Origin: a virus
IMG/VR virus record: IMGVR_UViG_3300050015_000917
Location: 1 to 64,000 of that record
Direction: 5' to 3' (one strand)
Length of the DNA stretch: 64,000 nucleotides
A model generated the notes under the pieces. It was given only the letters and a program-made list of their open reading frames with translations, made no database searches and was not told the origin of the DNA. This document shows positions 43,081 to 52,836 of this stretch, piece after piece; positions within the stretch are counted from its first letter, which is position 1, and every line of letters begins with the position of its first letter. The position numbers and the translations under genes are program-made.

Positions 43081-45400
43081 TTATAGGTTTATTTATATTT
43101 CCTTTATCCGGTCTAGGTATTGGTTGAAGCTTTGTATCATCTGTTGCTTCTCCGGGTTTTCGCCTTTCAATAGCTTTTTGAGTTATTCCTTGTTTTTTTG
43201 ATACATTGCCAAAAAGATATTTTGCATTTTCTATTTCTCCTTTTGTTGCTTGTCCTGGATCAGAAGTATTTAATCCTCCTTCTGTAATTCCTGCCTTTGA
43301 AGAAGATCCTATAAATGCTCCTTTTTCTAAAATATCTTTTTTAGAAGTAGCTAAGCTAGGAACAATCGTAGTAAATCCTCCATCCTGAATTCCTATTTTA
43401 GGTTTTGATCCTGAAAATTCTGCTGGCTGCAATCCATCTTTAGAAGTAGCAGCACTCGGAGGAATAGTATTTAATCCTCCTTCTTCAATTCCTGTATTGG
43501 GTTTTGATCCTAAAAATTCTACTGGTTGTAATTGTCCTTCTATAGTTGAACTGGTCCCTGCAAATTCCCCATTTTGAACTTCCCCTTCTGTGGATCCTAA
43601 TTTTGTTCTTGTTACGCCTTTATTATCAATGGATCCAGAAGTAGATGTACTTGTAAGAATTCCATTATAAACTAAAGGACCCCCTACTAATTTAAGGGTG
43701 CCAAGATCTGTTGCTAGCGATCTATCTCCATTGGTAAGTGCCTCTGTATTTAATTTTAATGCATTTTTATTTTCTAGAGGTTTACCTATATTAATCTCAC
43801 CTAATGCTTGAGAAATTAAATCAGTTGCTTTAGACATATCTTTAATTTGTTCCCAGATTCCTCTATCACTTAAAACCTGATTTGCAGCTCTAGTTAATTC
43901 CATACCTTCAGCATCAGTAGCTTTTGATTTGGACATTTTTGAAACAAAAGCTCTAAATGCTCCATCAATTATATCTCCCTCTAATTCTTGAGAAGGCATT
44001 GTGGCTGAAAGTCTTTGAGTCATTGCTTGACGAACTAAACCAAATACTGTAAAAACATTCTTACTTTGAATAGCTGCAAGAGCTTCGCCGAAAGAAACTC
44101 CCAATCCCGGAATTTTTGTTATTTTTCCTTTACTAATAGTTGTTTCAAGAAGATTTTCTGCAAATGCTTTTCCAAAAGTTAAAGTATTTCCAATCCAAGT
44201 TGGCGGTTGTATAGCTTGTGAGGCATTTAAAAGATTTGATTGGCCTGATCCCCCGGATTCAATAAAAGGTTTTCCCGATATATGAGATCCTTTTTGTCCA
44301 TAATCCACATCGGGATTTATAAATGGACGGGCATTAGTATTTCCCGAAATTTTTGAAGGAGTATATGGAATATTTTCCATAGCAGGAATTAATCCTATTC
44401 CCAACCCTGATATGATAGGAAGAGCTTCACCAGCGGCCAAAGAAAATTCTCGAGTCCTTTCTAAACCATTTATAATTCGATCCGTGTAATAATAATCTAA
44501 AAGGGGATTTCTATATTCTTCTGTAAGTGTTCCTACTTTAATATCAAAGCTTACTTCTGTCATTGATGGTTCACTAACATTTAAATCATTGAAGTGAGTG
44601 TTTAAAGAAGTTATATCTATTTCACATCTTTCACAATGAAGAACATAAGTTGGCATCAAATCATCCATCGCTGTAAGAATCATTTCGGGAACTTCAGAAC
44701 TTTGATATTTTCCCGAAGGATTTGAAAGTTCTGGTAAATATTTTTGAACAGCAGTTTGTTTTGGAGGATAAATTTTATCACTAGATTGAGTTTGAGAATT
44801 TATTTTTAGATTTGATTGATGGAAAATTCTAAATTCAGTAATATAAATATCCATCATAAAATATCTCATCATATCTGGAAGAATCCATCTTTGATAAACA
44901 TCATCCCAGGCAATCTTACGATATAAATTTAAGAGATGGGTTACCCTCAAATCAAGGCCTTCAAGCATTTTCATAGTAACCTTGCCATCTTTTGAAACAC
45001 GAATACCTCTTTTTGGGTCAATTTTTAATAGGGAGTCAATGCCCGAAATATTTTGAAAATAATATTGATAATTATTTTGAAGAGTATTCCATTTTTCGAT
45101 GAAATCCAAAAGCATTTGTTCACGACCAAATTCATTAGCGTCTCTTAGAAATTGTCTCGTCGAATAAAAATTCCTAGCATTAATATCATCTTCTTTGTAT
45201 AATTCGAAAAGAGGATGAGGCATTTTATCATAATTAGTTAATTCTAAGCTTGTATTAGCTGAACGAAATCCAACACGAAAAGTTAGATAGGTTGGTTCAT
45301 CAAAAGTTTTTGATAATTTACCACCAGAAATAGCATCCCCTGTAAAAATTGATCCAGTAGATCTAAATGATTGAAATATATTTTGAGCTAAAGTTGGCAT
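43070..45400 (-). CDS. Baseplate / tail-tube-end protein with C-terminal repeats
   Basis: 776 residues. The first ~310 residues (EPTYLTFRVGFR, FYSTRQFLRDANEFGREQML, YYFQNISGIDSLL, LRVTHLLNLYRKIAWDD, RYFMMDIYITEFRIFHQ, EVSFDIKVGTLTEEYRNPL) look like a tail-tube or baseplate-junction structural domain found in large phages. The last ~170 residues hold four imperfect 33-37-residue repeats built on LQPVEFLGSKPNTGIEEGG, then SAATSKDG. It sits between the spike and gp53-like genes. The exact T4 counterpart is not clear. Confidence 0.5.
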   Translation of the reverse strand: MPTLAQNIFQSFRSTGSIFTGDAISGGKLSKTFDEPTYLTFRVGFRSANTSLELTNYDKMPHPLFELYKEDDINARNFYSTRQFLRDANEFGREQMLLDFIEKWNTLQNNYQYYFQNISGIDSLLKIDPKRGIRVSKDGKVTMKMLEGLDLRVTHLLNLYRKIAWDDVYQRWILPDMMRYFMMDIYITEFRIFHQSNLKINSQTQSSDKIYPPKQTAVQKYLPELSNPSGKYQSSEVPEMILTAMDDLMPTYVLHCERCEIDITSLNTHFNDLNVSEPSMTEVSFDIKVGTLTEEYRNPLLDYYYTDRIINGLERTREFSLAAGEALPIISGLGIGLIPAMENIPYTPSKISGNTNARPFINPDVDYGQKGSHISGKPFIESGGSGQSNLLNASQAIQPPTWIGNTLTFGKAFAENLLETTISKGKITKIPGLGVSFGEALAAIQSKNVFTVFGLVRQAMTQRLSATMPSQELEGDIIDGAFRAFVSKMSKSKATDAEGMELTRAANQVLSDRGIWEQIKDMSKATDLISQALGEINIGKPLENKNALKLNTEALTNGDRSLATDLGTLKLVGGPLVYNGILTSTSTSGSIDNKGVTRTKLGSTEGEVQNGEFAGTSSTIEGQLQPVEFLGSKPNTGIEEGGLNTIPPSAATSKDGLQPAEFSGSKPKIGIQDGGFTTIVPSLATSKKDILEKGAFIGSSSKAGITEGGLNTSDPGQATKGEIENAKYLFGNVSKKQGITQKAIERRKPGEATDDTKLQPIPRPDKGNINKPINES

Positions 45401-45422
45401 CGATCTATTATTTTTTTATTTA

Positions 45423-47015
45423 TTATGCTTTTTTCTTTACTGGTTGCACTGGAATTGGTGAAGGCCATTCTCTTCGAGATAGCATAAAGGTTTGGGAAAA
45501 TTGAGAATAAACTTGCGTATCATTTCTTAACCACGATAAAGTAAATCCCTTGACATAATACCACCCTGTATAGAAAAATTCGAGAGCTGCATCTGCTATA
45601 AAATCCTTGCTAACTAAAAGATTTTCAACTCTATCTTTTTGAATAAGAACTATTGGGACTTTATCTCCTTTAATAATGTTTAAATTTGTTCCCTGAACCG
45701 AAACTTCTACAGTAAGTTTTTCAAGTTCAACCCTATTGAGAATATTTTGTATTTGAGACCTAGCATAATTTCTGTGATGATTACCTGTCCATTTACTATT
45801 ATCGTCATTTGGATTTGAAATTGTATATTGAATTCCTAACCATGGCGAAATATTATATAAGTCCAGATAATTATAATTTGCTTTTGCTGGTTCGGTCTTT
45901 GAGTTAAGAGATGCATCCCAATGAGCTCTTCCTCTCAAAAGAATATGGGAATTTACTTTTTCGGGATCATAAGCGGGTTCTATTTTAAAAGACCAATATT
46001 TTGTTTTACTAGGATCTTCATAAATAACTTTATTGTGTTCAAAAAAACATGCTTGAACAGATGTTCCATAATCATAAGTTATTGCAGTTGATCTGTTAAT
46101 CGGTTTCCAATCCGTAATATAAAAGCTAGTTGTTCTATATCCGTGAAAATTAGAAAATACTTTTGGAGTCTCTATTGTTTTATCTGTCGATTTTCCCCAA
46201 TAAAATTCTGTAGGGACATTTCCTAAAGAAGCGGCAATATCAATTTCATCTTCTGAGGAAAGAAGTTGTTTTTGAACATTTACAAAATTAAAATTATAAT
46301 AAACATCTATCCACCAATCAAAAAAACTATTTTCATCTTTCCACGCTCTTGAAGCAATTTCTTCAATCGAAAGATCAAAAGCTGTAGAAATAAACCACAT
46401 TTGTTTATCATCCGTATTTTCTTCATTAGTATTAAATCCGAGATTTAAACTTTTTGCTATAGATTTTAAAGCATCCATAGTAGTCATTTTAAATGCTGAA
46501 GATCCTCTAAAACCAGATAATCCGGGTATAAATAATTCGCCAAAGAAAGTAACCATATTTCCTTCTTTAATAGTAGTACTTTTCTTAAGAGGACTTGCTC
46601 CAGTTATTACATAATCATTTCTAATAGGAATAAGAAGATCCGATTTGTTTGTAATTGCTACAGAGATAATATCTCCATCCTTAGGCATTTCTTTAGTAAA
46701 AAATTTATCATTTGCAAAACTAAGAGTTAAAATTATTGTCGGAAGTCTTCTTGTAGAATCTATTTGAAAATAATCTATTTCTCCCTTAGCAACTATATAA
46801 TCATTTATTTTAATAAATGGAAATTCTAGAGAAGTTTTGTCTTCTATTCTTTGTGTTTTTCCCCCTGGATTAGTTTCTTGTAAAGACATTTCATCCAAGA
46901 CAATCGAGGGTTTGAAAACATTATAAATTCTATATTTTTCTTTACCTGAATCATTGCTGTTTGATTGTCTAGGAGCATTCAAACTTCCAGATGGATTAAA
47001 AGTGTAATCTGCCAT
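45423..47015 (-). CDS. Baseplate hub-like protein
   Basis: 530 residues. The beta-rich sequence contains IVAKGEIDYFQIDSTRRLPT, ILTLSFANDKFF, FGELFIPGLSGFRGSSAFKM and LTVEVSVQGTNLNIIKGDKV, the latter being typical of gp27/VgrG-hub or gpD-like domains. The C-terminus is basic and proline-rich (PSPIPVQPVKKKA). It adjoins the gp53-like gene with a one-base overlap and lies near the spike gene, so a hub role is a good fit. Homology to gp27 is not demonstrated here. Confidence 0.5.
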   Translation of the reverse strand: MADYTFNPSGSLNAPRQSNSNDSGKEKYRIYNVFKPSIVLDEMSLQETNPGGKTQRIEDKTSLEFPFIKINDYIVAKGEIDYFQIDSTRRLPTIILTLSFANDKFFTKEMPKDGDIISVAITNKSDLLIPIRNDYVITGASPLKKSTTIKEGNMVTFFGELFIPGLSGFRGSSAFKMTTMDALKSIAKSLNLGFNTNEENTDDKQMWFISTAFDLSIEEIASRAWKDENSFFDWWIDVYYNFNFVNVQKQLLSSEDEIDIAASLGNVPTEFYWGKSTDKTIETPKVFSNFHGYRTTSFYITDWKPINRSTAITYDYGTSVQACFFEHNKVIYEDPSKTKYWSFKIEPAYDPEKVNSHILLRGRAHWDASLNSKTEPAKANYNYLDLYNISPWLGIQYTISNPNDDNSKWTGNHHRNYARSQIQNILNRVELEKLTVEVSVQGTNLNIIKGDKVPIVLIQKDRVENLLVSKDFIADAALEFFYTGWYYVKGFTLSWLRNDTQVYSQFSQTFMLSRREWPSPIPVQPVKKKA

Positions 47016-47599
47016 TATACTTTTTTACTTTTTATAATCGTGGTTAAAAATTCACTGGAGCTCATTCCGTTTTTTAAACATGCACTTTCACTAACACCCT
47101 CTCCAAAGTAAACTCTTCCGTTTCTATGAACAATTTGTTGTGCTCCTTCTTCAGCAATATTTGGGGGTAAAGCCCCTTCTTTAAGATTTCTATCTTCAAA
47201 ATTAATAGCAATTTTATCTTTTGACGGGGCTTTAGTTGGATCAAGATACTTATATGATAACCTGATTTTATTTTCTGGAGAATCTGCACCCTCTCCTTCT
47301 TTTCTAATATTATCCTGCGCTGAATTTAAATCGGGGATAAGAATTATATCTCCAGGACTAATTGAAAAAGCATTACTAATACCGTTATATTTAAGAATAA
47401 ATTCTGCTTGAAGAGTATTATTATAAACCGATTGAGAAATTAAATCTGGTCTCATAGCATATTCTGTTGGCACTTTATAAGCTTGATAACTAATATAATT
47501 ATTAGTCTTAAAAGTAAACATAGATTGGGTTAAATCTCTTATAACCAATCCATCATCTTTAACTAATAATGGTTTCTTATCTATTGAATTTAAAAACAT
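47015..47599 (-). CDS. Baseplate wedge protein, gp53-like
   Basis: 194 residues, nearly the length of T4 gp53 (196). It shows the family pattern: YQAYKVPTEYAMRPDLISQS followed by a LysM-like segment (LKYNGISNAFSISPGDIILI, PDLNSAQDNI). In T4, gp53 clamps neighbouring wedges around gp25 and gp6. It starts one base after the next gene ends and overlaps the hub-like gene. Confidence 0.7.
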   Translation of the reverse strand: MFLNSIDKKPLLVKDDGLVIRDLTQSMFTFKTNNYISYQAYKVPTEYAMRPDLISQSVYNNTLQAEFILKYNGISNAFSISPGDIILIPDLNSAQDNIRKEGEGADSPENKIRLSYKYLDPTKAPSKDKIAINFEDRNLKEGALPPNIAEEGAQQIVHRNGRVYFGEGVSESACLKNGMSSSEFLTTIIKSKKV

Positions 47600-47600
47600 A

Positions 47601-49955
47601 TTACTTAAGTGATTTTAGCATTACCCAATTAGCAGATCTATAAGCACTTCTGTTTAGTACTGTATTTCCTGTAAAAGATAAATCTTGATTTGCAGAAACT
47701 GCTGTGAATTTTTCTCGATTCCAAACACTAACTGCTCCAGCTAATTTATTTTCTATAATAGCTGATTTGCCAACCTTACCCCCCGTTGTTCTAGAATCAG
47801 CAATAAAAGTTCCTCCGGCAAAATTTGGGGTAGTTCCTGTAGCAGATTGATTTCCGGTAACCTTATCTACTTTTGTTTCATAATCTCCAGTACTGGTAAA
47901 AGAATCAGGAAGATCATATATACGACCCATACCTCTGTTGAAAATACTTTGAATAGCATCTTTATCACGAATCATTCCATGATCTAGATTAACTGTAACT
48001 TTTATATCAAGTGGAAAATCATCAGGGCCAAGTTCATCTCCAAGTTCTACTTCAATACTATCGCAAATAAGGTTTCCAATCATTGCTATAGGATTTAAAG
48101 GATTACCTATTGTAACATGCCATTCCCCAACCGGTTCTCCAATAAGAAGAGCTTTTAAACCCGTTAAATATGGAATAGTTCCTTCTGATTTTTCTGCAGA
48201 TTTTGCACGAATAATTTTACCAGCAACATTATTTCCTGTTAATAAACTTTTAATATCCATATTTCCCTTGCCTAAAATCGCATTAAAAACTCCTTCAGCT
48301 AATTTAGCAATTTCGGATCCAGCCTCTGCAAATTTATTGGAAAAACTCTCTATAGAAGATTGACCCCATCCAATAGCATCTCCTCGGTACCATTTTTGAG
48401 CACCCTCATCTCCACCCATAAATGGATATTGTTGCGGATTTGCCATAAATCTATGCTGGCCTCCCCAGAACATAGCTGAAGCAGTTCCTATAATCAGGAA
48501 GTTAGAAAGTATATCTAATAAAACTGCTTTTGTATTTATTCCCCCAATTGGTCTGGCAGCATACTCAAAAACAATAGAAATTTTATTATCATATTTTAAT
48601 CCTGCTTCTCTTTTCTTAACAGTATCAATTCTATTTACAGGACCAATAATTCTATTTTCATAAGGCCCGTTTGAATAAGGATCCGGGGGCAAATTTCCTT
48701 TATTAAGGATTGCTTTTTGATCAAAATTACCGCTAGCAATATTAAGCATTTTAGCAAATTTAGTTAATCCGCCAAAAAGACCAGCAGGACCAGCTGCCAT
48801 ATCAGGATCTGCTTGGGATTGAACCTCAAATACTTTTGCTTGAACTTCGCCCCAATTTAATCCAGCAGTAAATTTAAGAATAGAGCTTAAGGAGTTTCCG
48901 GTTTCCTCTCCAAAATAAGTTATAGCTGAAGCCATTGGAGGAAAAGCAACTTTTTTTCCTGAACCTTGATCCTGACCTCCATCGTTTGAATGAGCAGTTA
49001 AACCAGCTGACGCATCAGATTGAGATGCAGCTGATCCCATATCAGCAAGACCATCCATACCTGGGAATTTTAAGTTATCTACAATAGGAGCTGCATATCT
49101 TCGAAGAGTTATCATTCGGTTATTTGGTACAATATTCCAATATTTACAAAAAACAAAATCACTAAATTGATAAGGGGTTCTTCCATAAGGATCCCCTTTT
49201 CCCCAAGATATAATTGAAGATGTAGTTGGGTTAAGACTGAATCCCAAATCGTCTTCAGATGTTTCGTCTAATTCATACCATTTTCTTTGGCCTTTTTGAT
49301 TGATAAGATAATTTCCCCCTTTACTTCCATAAAGACGAGTAATAGCATAAAGATTTATAAGAGAAGGAGGTCCTATATAAAAATCATCCTTTTTAAGCTG
49401 TTCTCTTCTTTGTGCTAAAGCAGAAATAATATCTCCTTGTTCAGCTATCTGAGCTTCTTGCACTTTAGAATCAGAAATAAGATATCCAGTAGTTGATACT
49501 TGTCGAAATCTAGTATCATAAGGAGTGATTAAAGAATTTCCATTTTCAACTTCAAATAATCTTTGAAGTCTTTTATCAAATGGACCTACAGCAGATCCTT
49601 CTAAGGGTTTACCATCAAAATCGGTTAAAGGAACTTTAGAAGACACTGTATCATTTACAGTTTTAGTATATTGCTCTCTTAAACAATTCCCAAGAAATTG
49701 TTTTGCTCTATCAAGAGCTTCTTTATAAATTCTTGCAGCAGCAATTGGATGAATATGATGCAATCCGTCAGGTTGAATATCTTTGCTGAAAAAACCATCT
49801 CCTGTGATTAATTCATTAAAAAGAGTATTAACCTGTATACGAAAACATTCATTGGTAGCATAATAATCTGTAAACTCAAGAGCATTTTCAATAGATTTTA
49901 AAGCTCTGTCAACTAATTGATCAATTTTGCTATTATTTGTGACCACTTCTGCCAT
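47601..49955 (-). CDS. Large tail/baseplate structural protein
   Basis: 784 residues. Recognisable pieces: a helical N-terminus (KIDQLVDRALKSIENALEFT), a middle with WGEVQAKVFEVQSQADPDMA, and a C-terminal beta domain (VGEWHVTIGNPLNPIAMIGN, ICDSIEVELGDELGPDDFPL, DIKVTVNLDHGMIRDKDAIQ) that looks like a tube or hub-associated fold. It heads the minus-strand tail operon and is preceded by the late-promoter-like box. No confident T4 counterpart; a gp48/gp54-type tube-initiator role is one possibility. Confidence 0.5.
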   Translation of the reverse strand: MAEVVTNNSKIDQLVDRALKSIENALEFTDYYATNECFRIQVNTLFNELITGDGFFSKDIQPDGLHHIHPIAAARIYKEALDRAKQFLGNCLREQYTKTVNDTVSSKVPLTDFDGKPLEGSAVGPFDKRLQRLFEVENGNSLITPYDTRFRQVSTTGYLISDSKVQEAQIAEQGDIISALAQRREQLKKDDFYIGPPSLINLYAITRLYGSKGGNYLINQKGQRKWYELDETSEDDLGFSLNPTTSSIISWGKGDPYGRTPYQFSDFVFCKYWNIVPNNRMITLRRYAAPIVDNLKFPGMDGLADMGSAASQSDASAGLTAHSNDGGQDQGSGKKVAFPPMASAITYFGEETGNSLSSILKFTAGLNWGEVQAKVFEVQSQADPDMAAGPAGLFGGLTKFAKMLNIASGNFDQKAILNKGNLPPDPYSNGPYENRIIGPVNRIDTVKKREAGLKYDNKISIVFEYAARPIGGINTKAVLLDILSNFLIIGTASAMFWGGQHRFMANPQQYPFMGGDEGAQKWYRGDAIGWGQSSIESFSNKFAEAGSEIAKLAEGVFNAILGKGNMDIKSLLTGNNVAGKIIRAKSAEKSEGTIPYLTGLKALLIGEPVGEWHVTIGNPLNPIAMIGNLICDSIEVELGDELGPDDFPLDIKVTVNLDHGMIRDKDAIQSIFNRGMGRIYDLPDSFTSTGDYETKVDKVTGNQSATGTTPNFAGGTFIADSRTTGGKVGKSAIIENKLAGAVSVWNREKFTAVSANQDLSFTGNTVLNRSAYRSANWVMLKSLK

Positions 49956-49960
49956 ATAAT

Positions 49961-49980
49961 TTTATTTTATATATTCGAGA
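49961..49980 (-). promoter_or_regulatory. Late-promoter-like box upstream of the tail operon
   Basis: On the minus strand CGAATATATAAAATAAAA lies just before the ATG at 49955, directly after a terminator hairpin. It matches the boxes at 2343, 10241 and 25864-25929. Confidence 0.55.
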
Positions 49981-49986
49981 AATAAA

Positions 49987-50013
49987 AAAGTCTAACCTTG
50001 TGGGTTAGACTTT
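49987..50013 (-). terminator. Terminator hairpin containing the stop codon of 50005-50439
   Basis: An 11-bp perfect stem (AAAGTCTAACC, 49987-49997, with 50003-50013) and five-base loop is followed on the minus strand by TTTTTTATT. The TAA stop of the upstream gene lies inside the 5' arm, so coding and terminator overlap. Confidence 0.85.
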
Positions 50014-50439
50014 CCAATTTAATTTCTCCTGTATGGGTTTACATTCGATAAGACGAACCTTCTTGACTGAGGGAAAGAAAATTATTTCCTCAAATAAATC
50101 ATAATATTCTTCAAGTTTTGAGACATATTTATCATCTAGAAGAACTAAATCTGATATTTTCTCACAGGGTTCTAATTCTGTAAAAAGATTTTCTATAATG
50201 TCTCTATTAAGATTTGGATTAGAATAAAAAATCCCTCTAATTCTTTTGGATTTGGCATAATTGTCAATCATATTCATAATCTTTTGATTGATTATGAAAG
50301 CCCCATATTCATCTATTGTAGAATAAGTATATCCTAAGTCCGATAAAATTTCAGGAACACTGACAATTGAATATAATTTCAGATTTAAAAAAGCCCGCTT
50401 TAATTTTGGTAAACCCTCAACTGTTATATAAAACTTCAT
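50005..50439 (-). CDS. Hypothetical protein
   Basis: 144 residues (MKFYITVEGLPKLKRAFLNL). The pattern of short beta strands and helices ending in FPSVKKVRLIECKPIQEKL suggests a small alpha/beta protein such as a nucleotide- or helicase-like fragment, but no motif is present. It is the last gene of its unit; its stop lies in the terminator. Confidence 0.4.
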   Translation of the reverse strand: MKFYITVEGLPKLKRAFLNLKLYSIVSVPEILSDLGYTYSTIDEYGAFIINQKIMNMIDNYAKSKRIRGIFYSNPNLNRDIIENLFTELEPCEKISDLVLLDDKYVSKLEEYYDLFEEIIFFPSVKKVRLIECKPIQEKLNWKV

Positions 50440-50441
50440 GA

Positions 50442-50723
50442 TTATTTAGAAAACTCCTTTTTCGCAAGTTCCGTAGCTGAGTAATAATCCATATCCTCCT
50501 TCATCATTAAATCCAATGCTCTGTCTGCTACTTTTTGATTTATTTCAGCATCAACTTTAGCATTATCTTTAACTCTTATATCTTCTTTGAGTTTGTTTTG
50601 CATTTTTTTACCTTCAATGATATTTTGTCGTATCATTTCGAATCGCTGATTCAAGGGTAATGATTTTCTGTATTTAACAAGACCAAGTTTTTTTTCCATG
50701 GCTTTTCTTTCGCGTCTGTTCAT
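50442..50723 (-). CDS. Small charged helical protein
   Basis: 93 residues, almost wholly helical and rich in Lys, Glu and Met (RRERKAMEKKLGLVKYRKSL). Could be a small coiled-coil or scaffold-like protein. Not recognised. It precedes 50005-50439 by two bases. Confidence 0.45.
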   Translation of the reverse strand: MNRRERKAMEKKLGLVKYRKSLPLNQRFEMIRQNIIEGKKMQNKLKEDIRVKDNAKVDAEINQKVADRALDLMMKEDMDYYSATELAKKEFSK

Positions 50724-50728
50724 AGAAT

Positions 50729-50959
50729 TTATGTATTAAGATTTAAAAAATATTTTAATTCTTCTTCAGATGGAATATTACCTTTTCCATCTTGATTAAA
50801 TGTTTCTAAAAATTTCTTTTTTAATTTAGATGGAATTATTTTTGAACTTATAGTTAAAGGTAATTTTGTTATTTCCCCTTCTTTAATTGGAACTCCAGAT
50901 TTTAGATAATACGCAATATAGCCTGCAACTGGTGGTTCATTTAGATTTTCCTTTTTCAT
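50729..50959 (-). CDS. Small hypothetical protein
   Basis: 76 residues with no recognised motif (PPVAGYIAYYLKSGVPIKEG). It overlaps its upstream neighbour by four bases, so translational coupling is likely. Confidence 0.4.
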   Translation of the reverse strand: MKKENLNEPPVAGYIAYYLKSGVPIKEGEITKLPLTISSKIIPSKLKKKFLETFNQDGKGNIPSEEELKYFLNLNT

Positions 50960-51489
50960 TTTTTGCTAAGACTTTTTACGTAGAAAACGTTGAACAACCT
51001 AAAATACGCTGCCAAGAAAAGGATTTCATCAGTTCTAATAACTGAAGAAGCATCCATTAATTTAAATTTTTTCTTCTGGGGGGTTACTTCAGCTTCTTCC
51101 TGAATTCTTAAATTACTTATATCAACTGCATAAAGTTTAATAGGGGAATCCGAGGTTAGATTACTATAAACAGCACCAAGATACATCCAATCTTTTGCAG
51201 CTTTAACATTGATTTTTGTAGTTTCAAAAAGAACTCTATTAGCAGCAACTAGATCCGTTGAATCATCAGAAGAAACATAATCATTAAGAAGAGTTAAAAC
51301 TTCTTCTTCCTCTATATAATTCCAGTCTTGTACAACTCCGATCTTATCAATTAATCCTTCAGAAGATATTGTAAAAGGAATTACTGCAACTTTATCTTTT
51401 TTATCTTGGAGATAATAATGGCCATCTATTTCAAAGACATCTTCATATTCTCCTTGAACAATAAGTTTCTTTTTAGGTTCTTCTTCCAT
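50956..51489 (-). CDS. Hypothetical acidic protein
   Basis: 177 residues, acidic N-terminal half (EEEPKKKLIVQGEYEDVFEI) and a conserved-looking C-terminal segment (DEILFLAAYFRLFNVFYVKS). Not recognised. Position among small genes upstream of the tail operon gives no firm functional clue. Confidence 0.4.
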   Translation of the reverse strand: MEEEPKKKLIVQGEYEDVFEIDGHYYLQDKKDKVAVIPFTISSEGLIDKIGVVQDWNYIEEEEVLTLLNDYVSSDDSTDLVAANRVLFETTKINVKAAKDWMYLGAVYSNLTSDSPIKLYAVDISNLRIQEEAEVTPQKKKFKLMDASSVIRTDEILFLAAYFRLFNVFYVKSLSKK

Positions 51490-51498
51490 TATAAAAAT

Positions 51499-52272
51499 TT
51501 ATTTTTCTTTCACTATTTGAGATTCCCCTATTACCGGTGCTTCAACTTCATAAGGAAGATCTGAATTTGGATCCTTCCAACTAGGATCATAAGCTTCTAA
51601 AAGAGCTCGTTTTAAACTTTCCTTTAATAGTTTATCATCTAAGCTGTGAATTATATATTCAATAACTTTTGTCCCTCCATCTTCGAAGCTTTCCTTTGCA
51701 ACATTATATAATGATTGCTTAGGGAGAGAGATTTCTAGAGTCATCTCAATATATTGATCAAACTTTTTCGCTTTTTCGCACATTATCCAGACAGGGTCCC
51801 CAGAATTACTTGTCTCTACCTTGCCAGATGCTTGCTGCTGAGTTTTTGTATCGGAGACAGATGAAGCATTAGATTGAGGGGGAATCGTGTTAAACATATT
51901 TATTTGACCAAATTTTGATTTTGTCGGTCTTGGAGGAACAGGAGTAAGTTTTCGTTTTCCCGGTTCAAAGGGTTGAACACAAACTTTATTCTCACCATGA
52001 TTACTTTCATCTTGCCATACCCATTTTTCTTCTTGCCTTCCAACCCATTCTTCCTTTATAGACCAAAGATTAGAAGGACTATCAACTTCAGCCATTAATT
52101 CGCTGGTATAATTAGTACTATTTAGCGGAATAATCAATTGTTCGTTACATCTAGAACCATCTCTAAAACATATAAAAATTATTCCATCTTCTTCTTCAAT
52201 TTTATCAAATATTACTACATCACCATTACGGGGTCCAGCTAAATATTGGAAGTATCTTATATTCTCTGCCAT
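51499..52272 (-). CDS. Hypothetical protein with Pro/Ser/Gln-rich linker
   Basis: 257 residues in two parts: an N-terminal beta domain (FQYLAGPRNGDVVIFD), a low-complexity linker (~125-155, PPRPTKSKFGQINMFNTIPP), and a C-terminal helical part (DDKLLKESLKRALLEAYDPS). Not recognised. The two-domain layout is seen directly; function is unknown. Confidence 0.4.
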   Translation of the reverse strand: MAENIRYFQYLAGPRNGDVVIFDKIEEEDGIIFICFRDGSRCNEQLIIPLNSTNYTSELMAEVDSPSNLWSIKEEWVGRQEEKWVWQDESNHGENKVCVQPFEPGKRKLTPVPPRPTKSKFGQINMFNTIPPQSNASSVSDTKTQQQASGKVETSNSGDPVWIMCEKAKKFDQYIEMTLEISLPKQSLYNVAKESFEDGGTKVIEYIIHSLDDKLLKESLKRALLEAYDPSWKDPNSDLPYEVEAPVIGESQIVKEK

Positions 52273-52273
52273 T

Positions 52274-52456
52274 TTATTTTAGTTTTAACTTTTTATTGAA
52301 ATCAATTATTTCCCAATCATATTTAGACTCTCCGATTTTTGGATAGGGTTTTTCAAACAATGTTCTAAAAGCAATACAATGTTTTCTCTTACAATCTTGC
52401 TCGTATTTATCTGTTTCATCCCATTTATGACCAAAAATTTTGCAAATTATATTCAT
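52274..52456 (-). CDS. Small Cys/His protein, DUF1660-like
   Basis: 60 residues starting MNIICKIFGHKW, with a second Cys pair region (EQDCKRKHCIAF). This resembles the phage DUF1660 family (C-x-x-FGHKW), probably a small metal-binding protein. Ends one base after the 51499 gene's start. Confidence 0.5.
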   Translation of the reverse strand: MNIICKIFGHKWDETDKYEQDCKRKHCIAFRTLFEKPYPKIGESKYDWEIIDFNKKLKLK

Positions 52457-52506
52457 CTTAATTTTTGATTTCTATTTTTTTTATTTTAACTTCTTTCACC
52501 TTTATC

Positions 52507-52836
52507 TTATAAGGAGATATACTTTGAGAAGTCATTTCTGTACTCTTCACTCCATTCGGTGTTCCATCCTTGTTTTGACCAGTCGACATAATCCTCCCGA
52601 AAAGATTCAAGAGCTTCATTAAAATGCATTTCATAATTGCCCGAGCTTAAAAAATTCATCCTCATTACCGGAATAACAAATGTATGCTTTGTTCCTTTAA
52701 CCCTCCAAAAATACGAAGGGATTGTTCCGTGAATCCCCATTCCATATTCTACAAAAAGAGGTTCAACCCATCCCTTGGGATGTACCCCCATTTCTTGGAC
52801 AATAATTAATTTAGAAAAATCATATATGTGAGGCAT
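52507..52836 (-). CDS. Hypothetical protein
   Basis: 109 residues, rich in aromatic residues (FWRVKGTKHTFVIPVMRMNF, FREDYVDWSKQGWNTEWSEE). Not recognised. Starts at the stop of its upstream neighbour (one shared base). Confidence 0.4.
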   Translation of the reverse strand: MPHIYDFSKLIIVQEMGVHPKGWVEPLFVEYGMGIHGTIPSYFWRVKGTKHTFVIPVMRMNFLSSGNYEMHFNEALESFREDYVDWSKQGWNTEWSEEYRNDFSKYISL

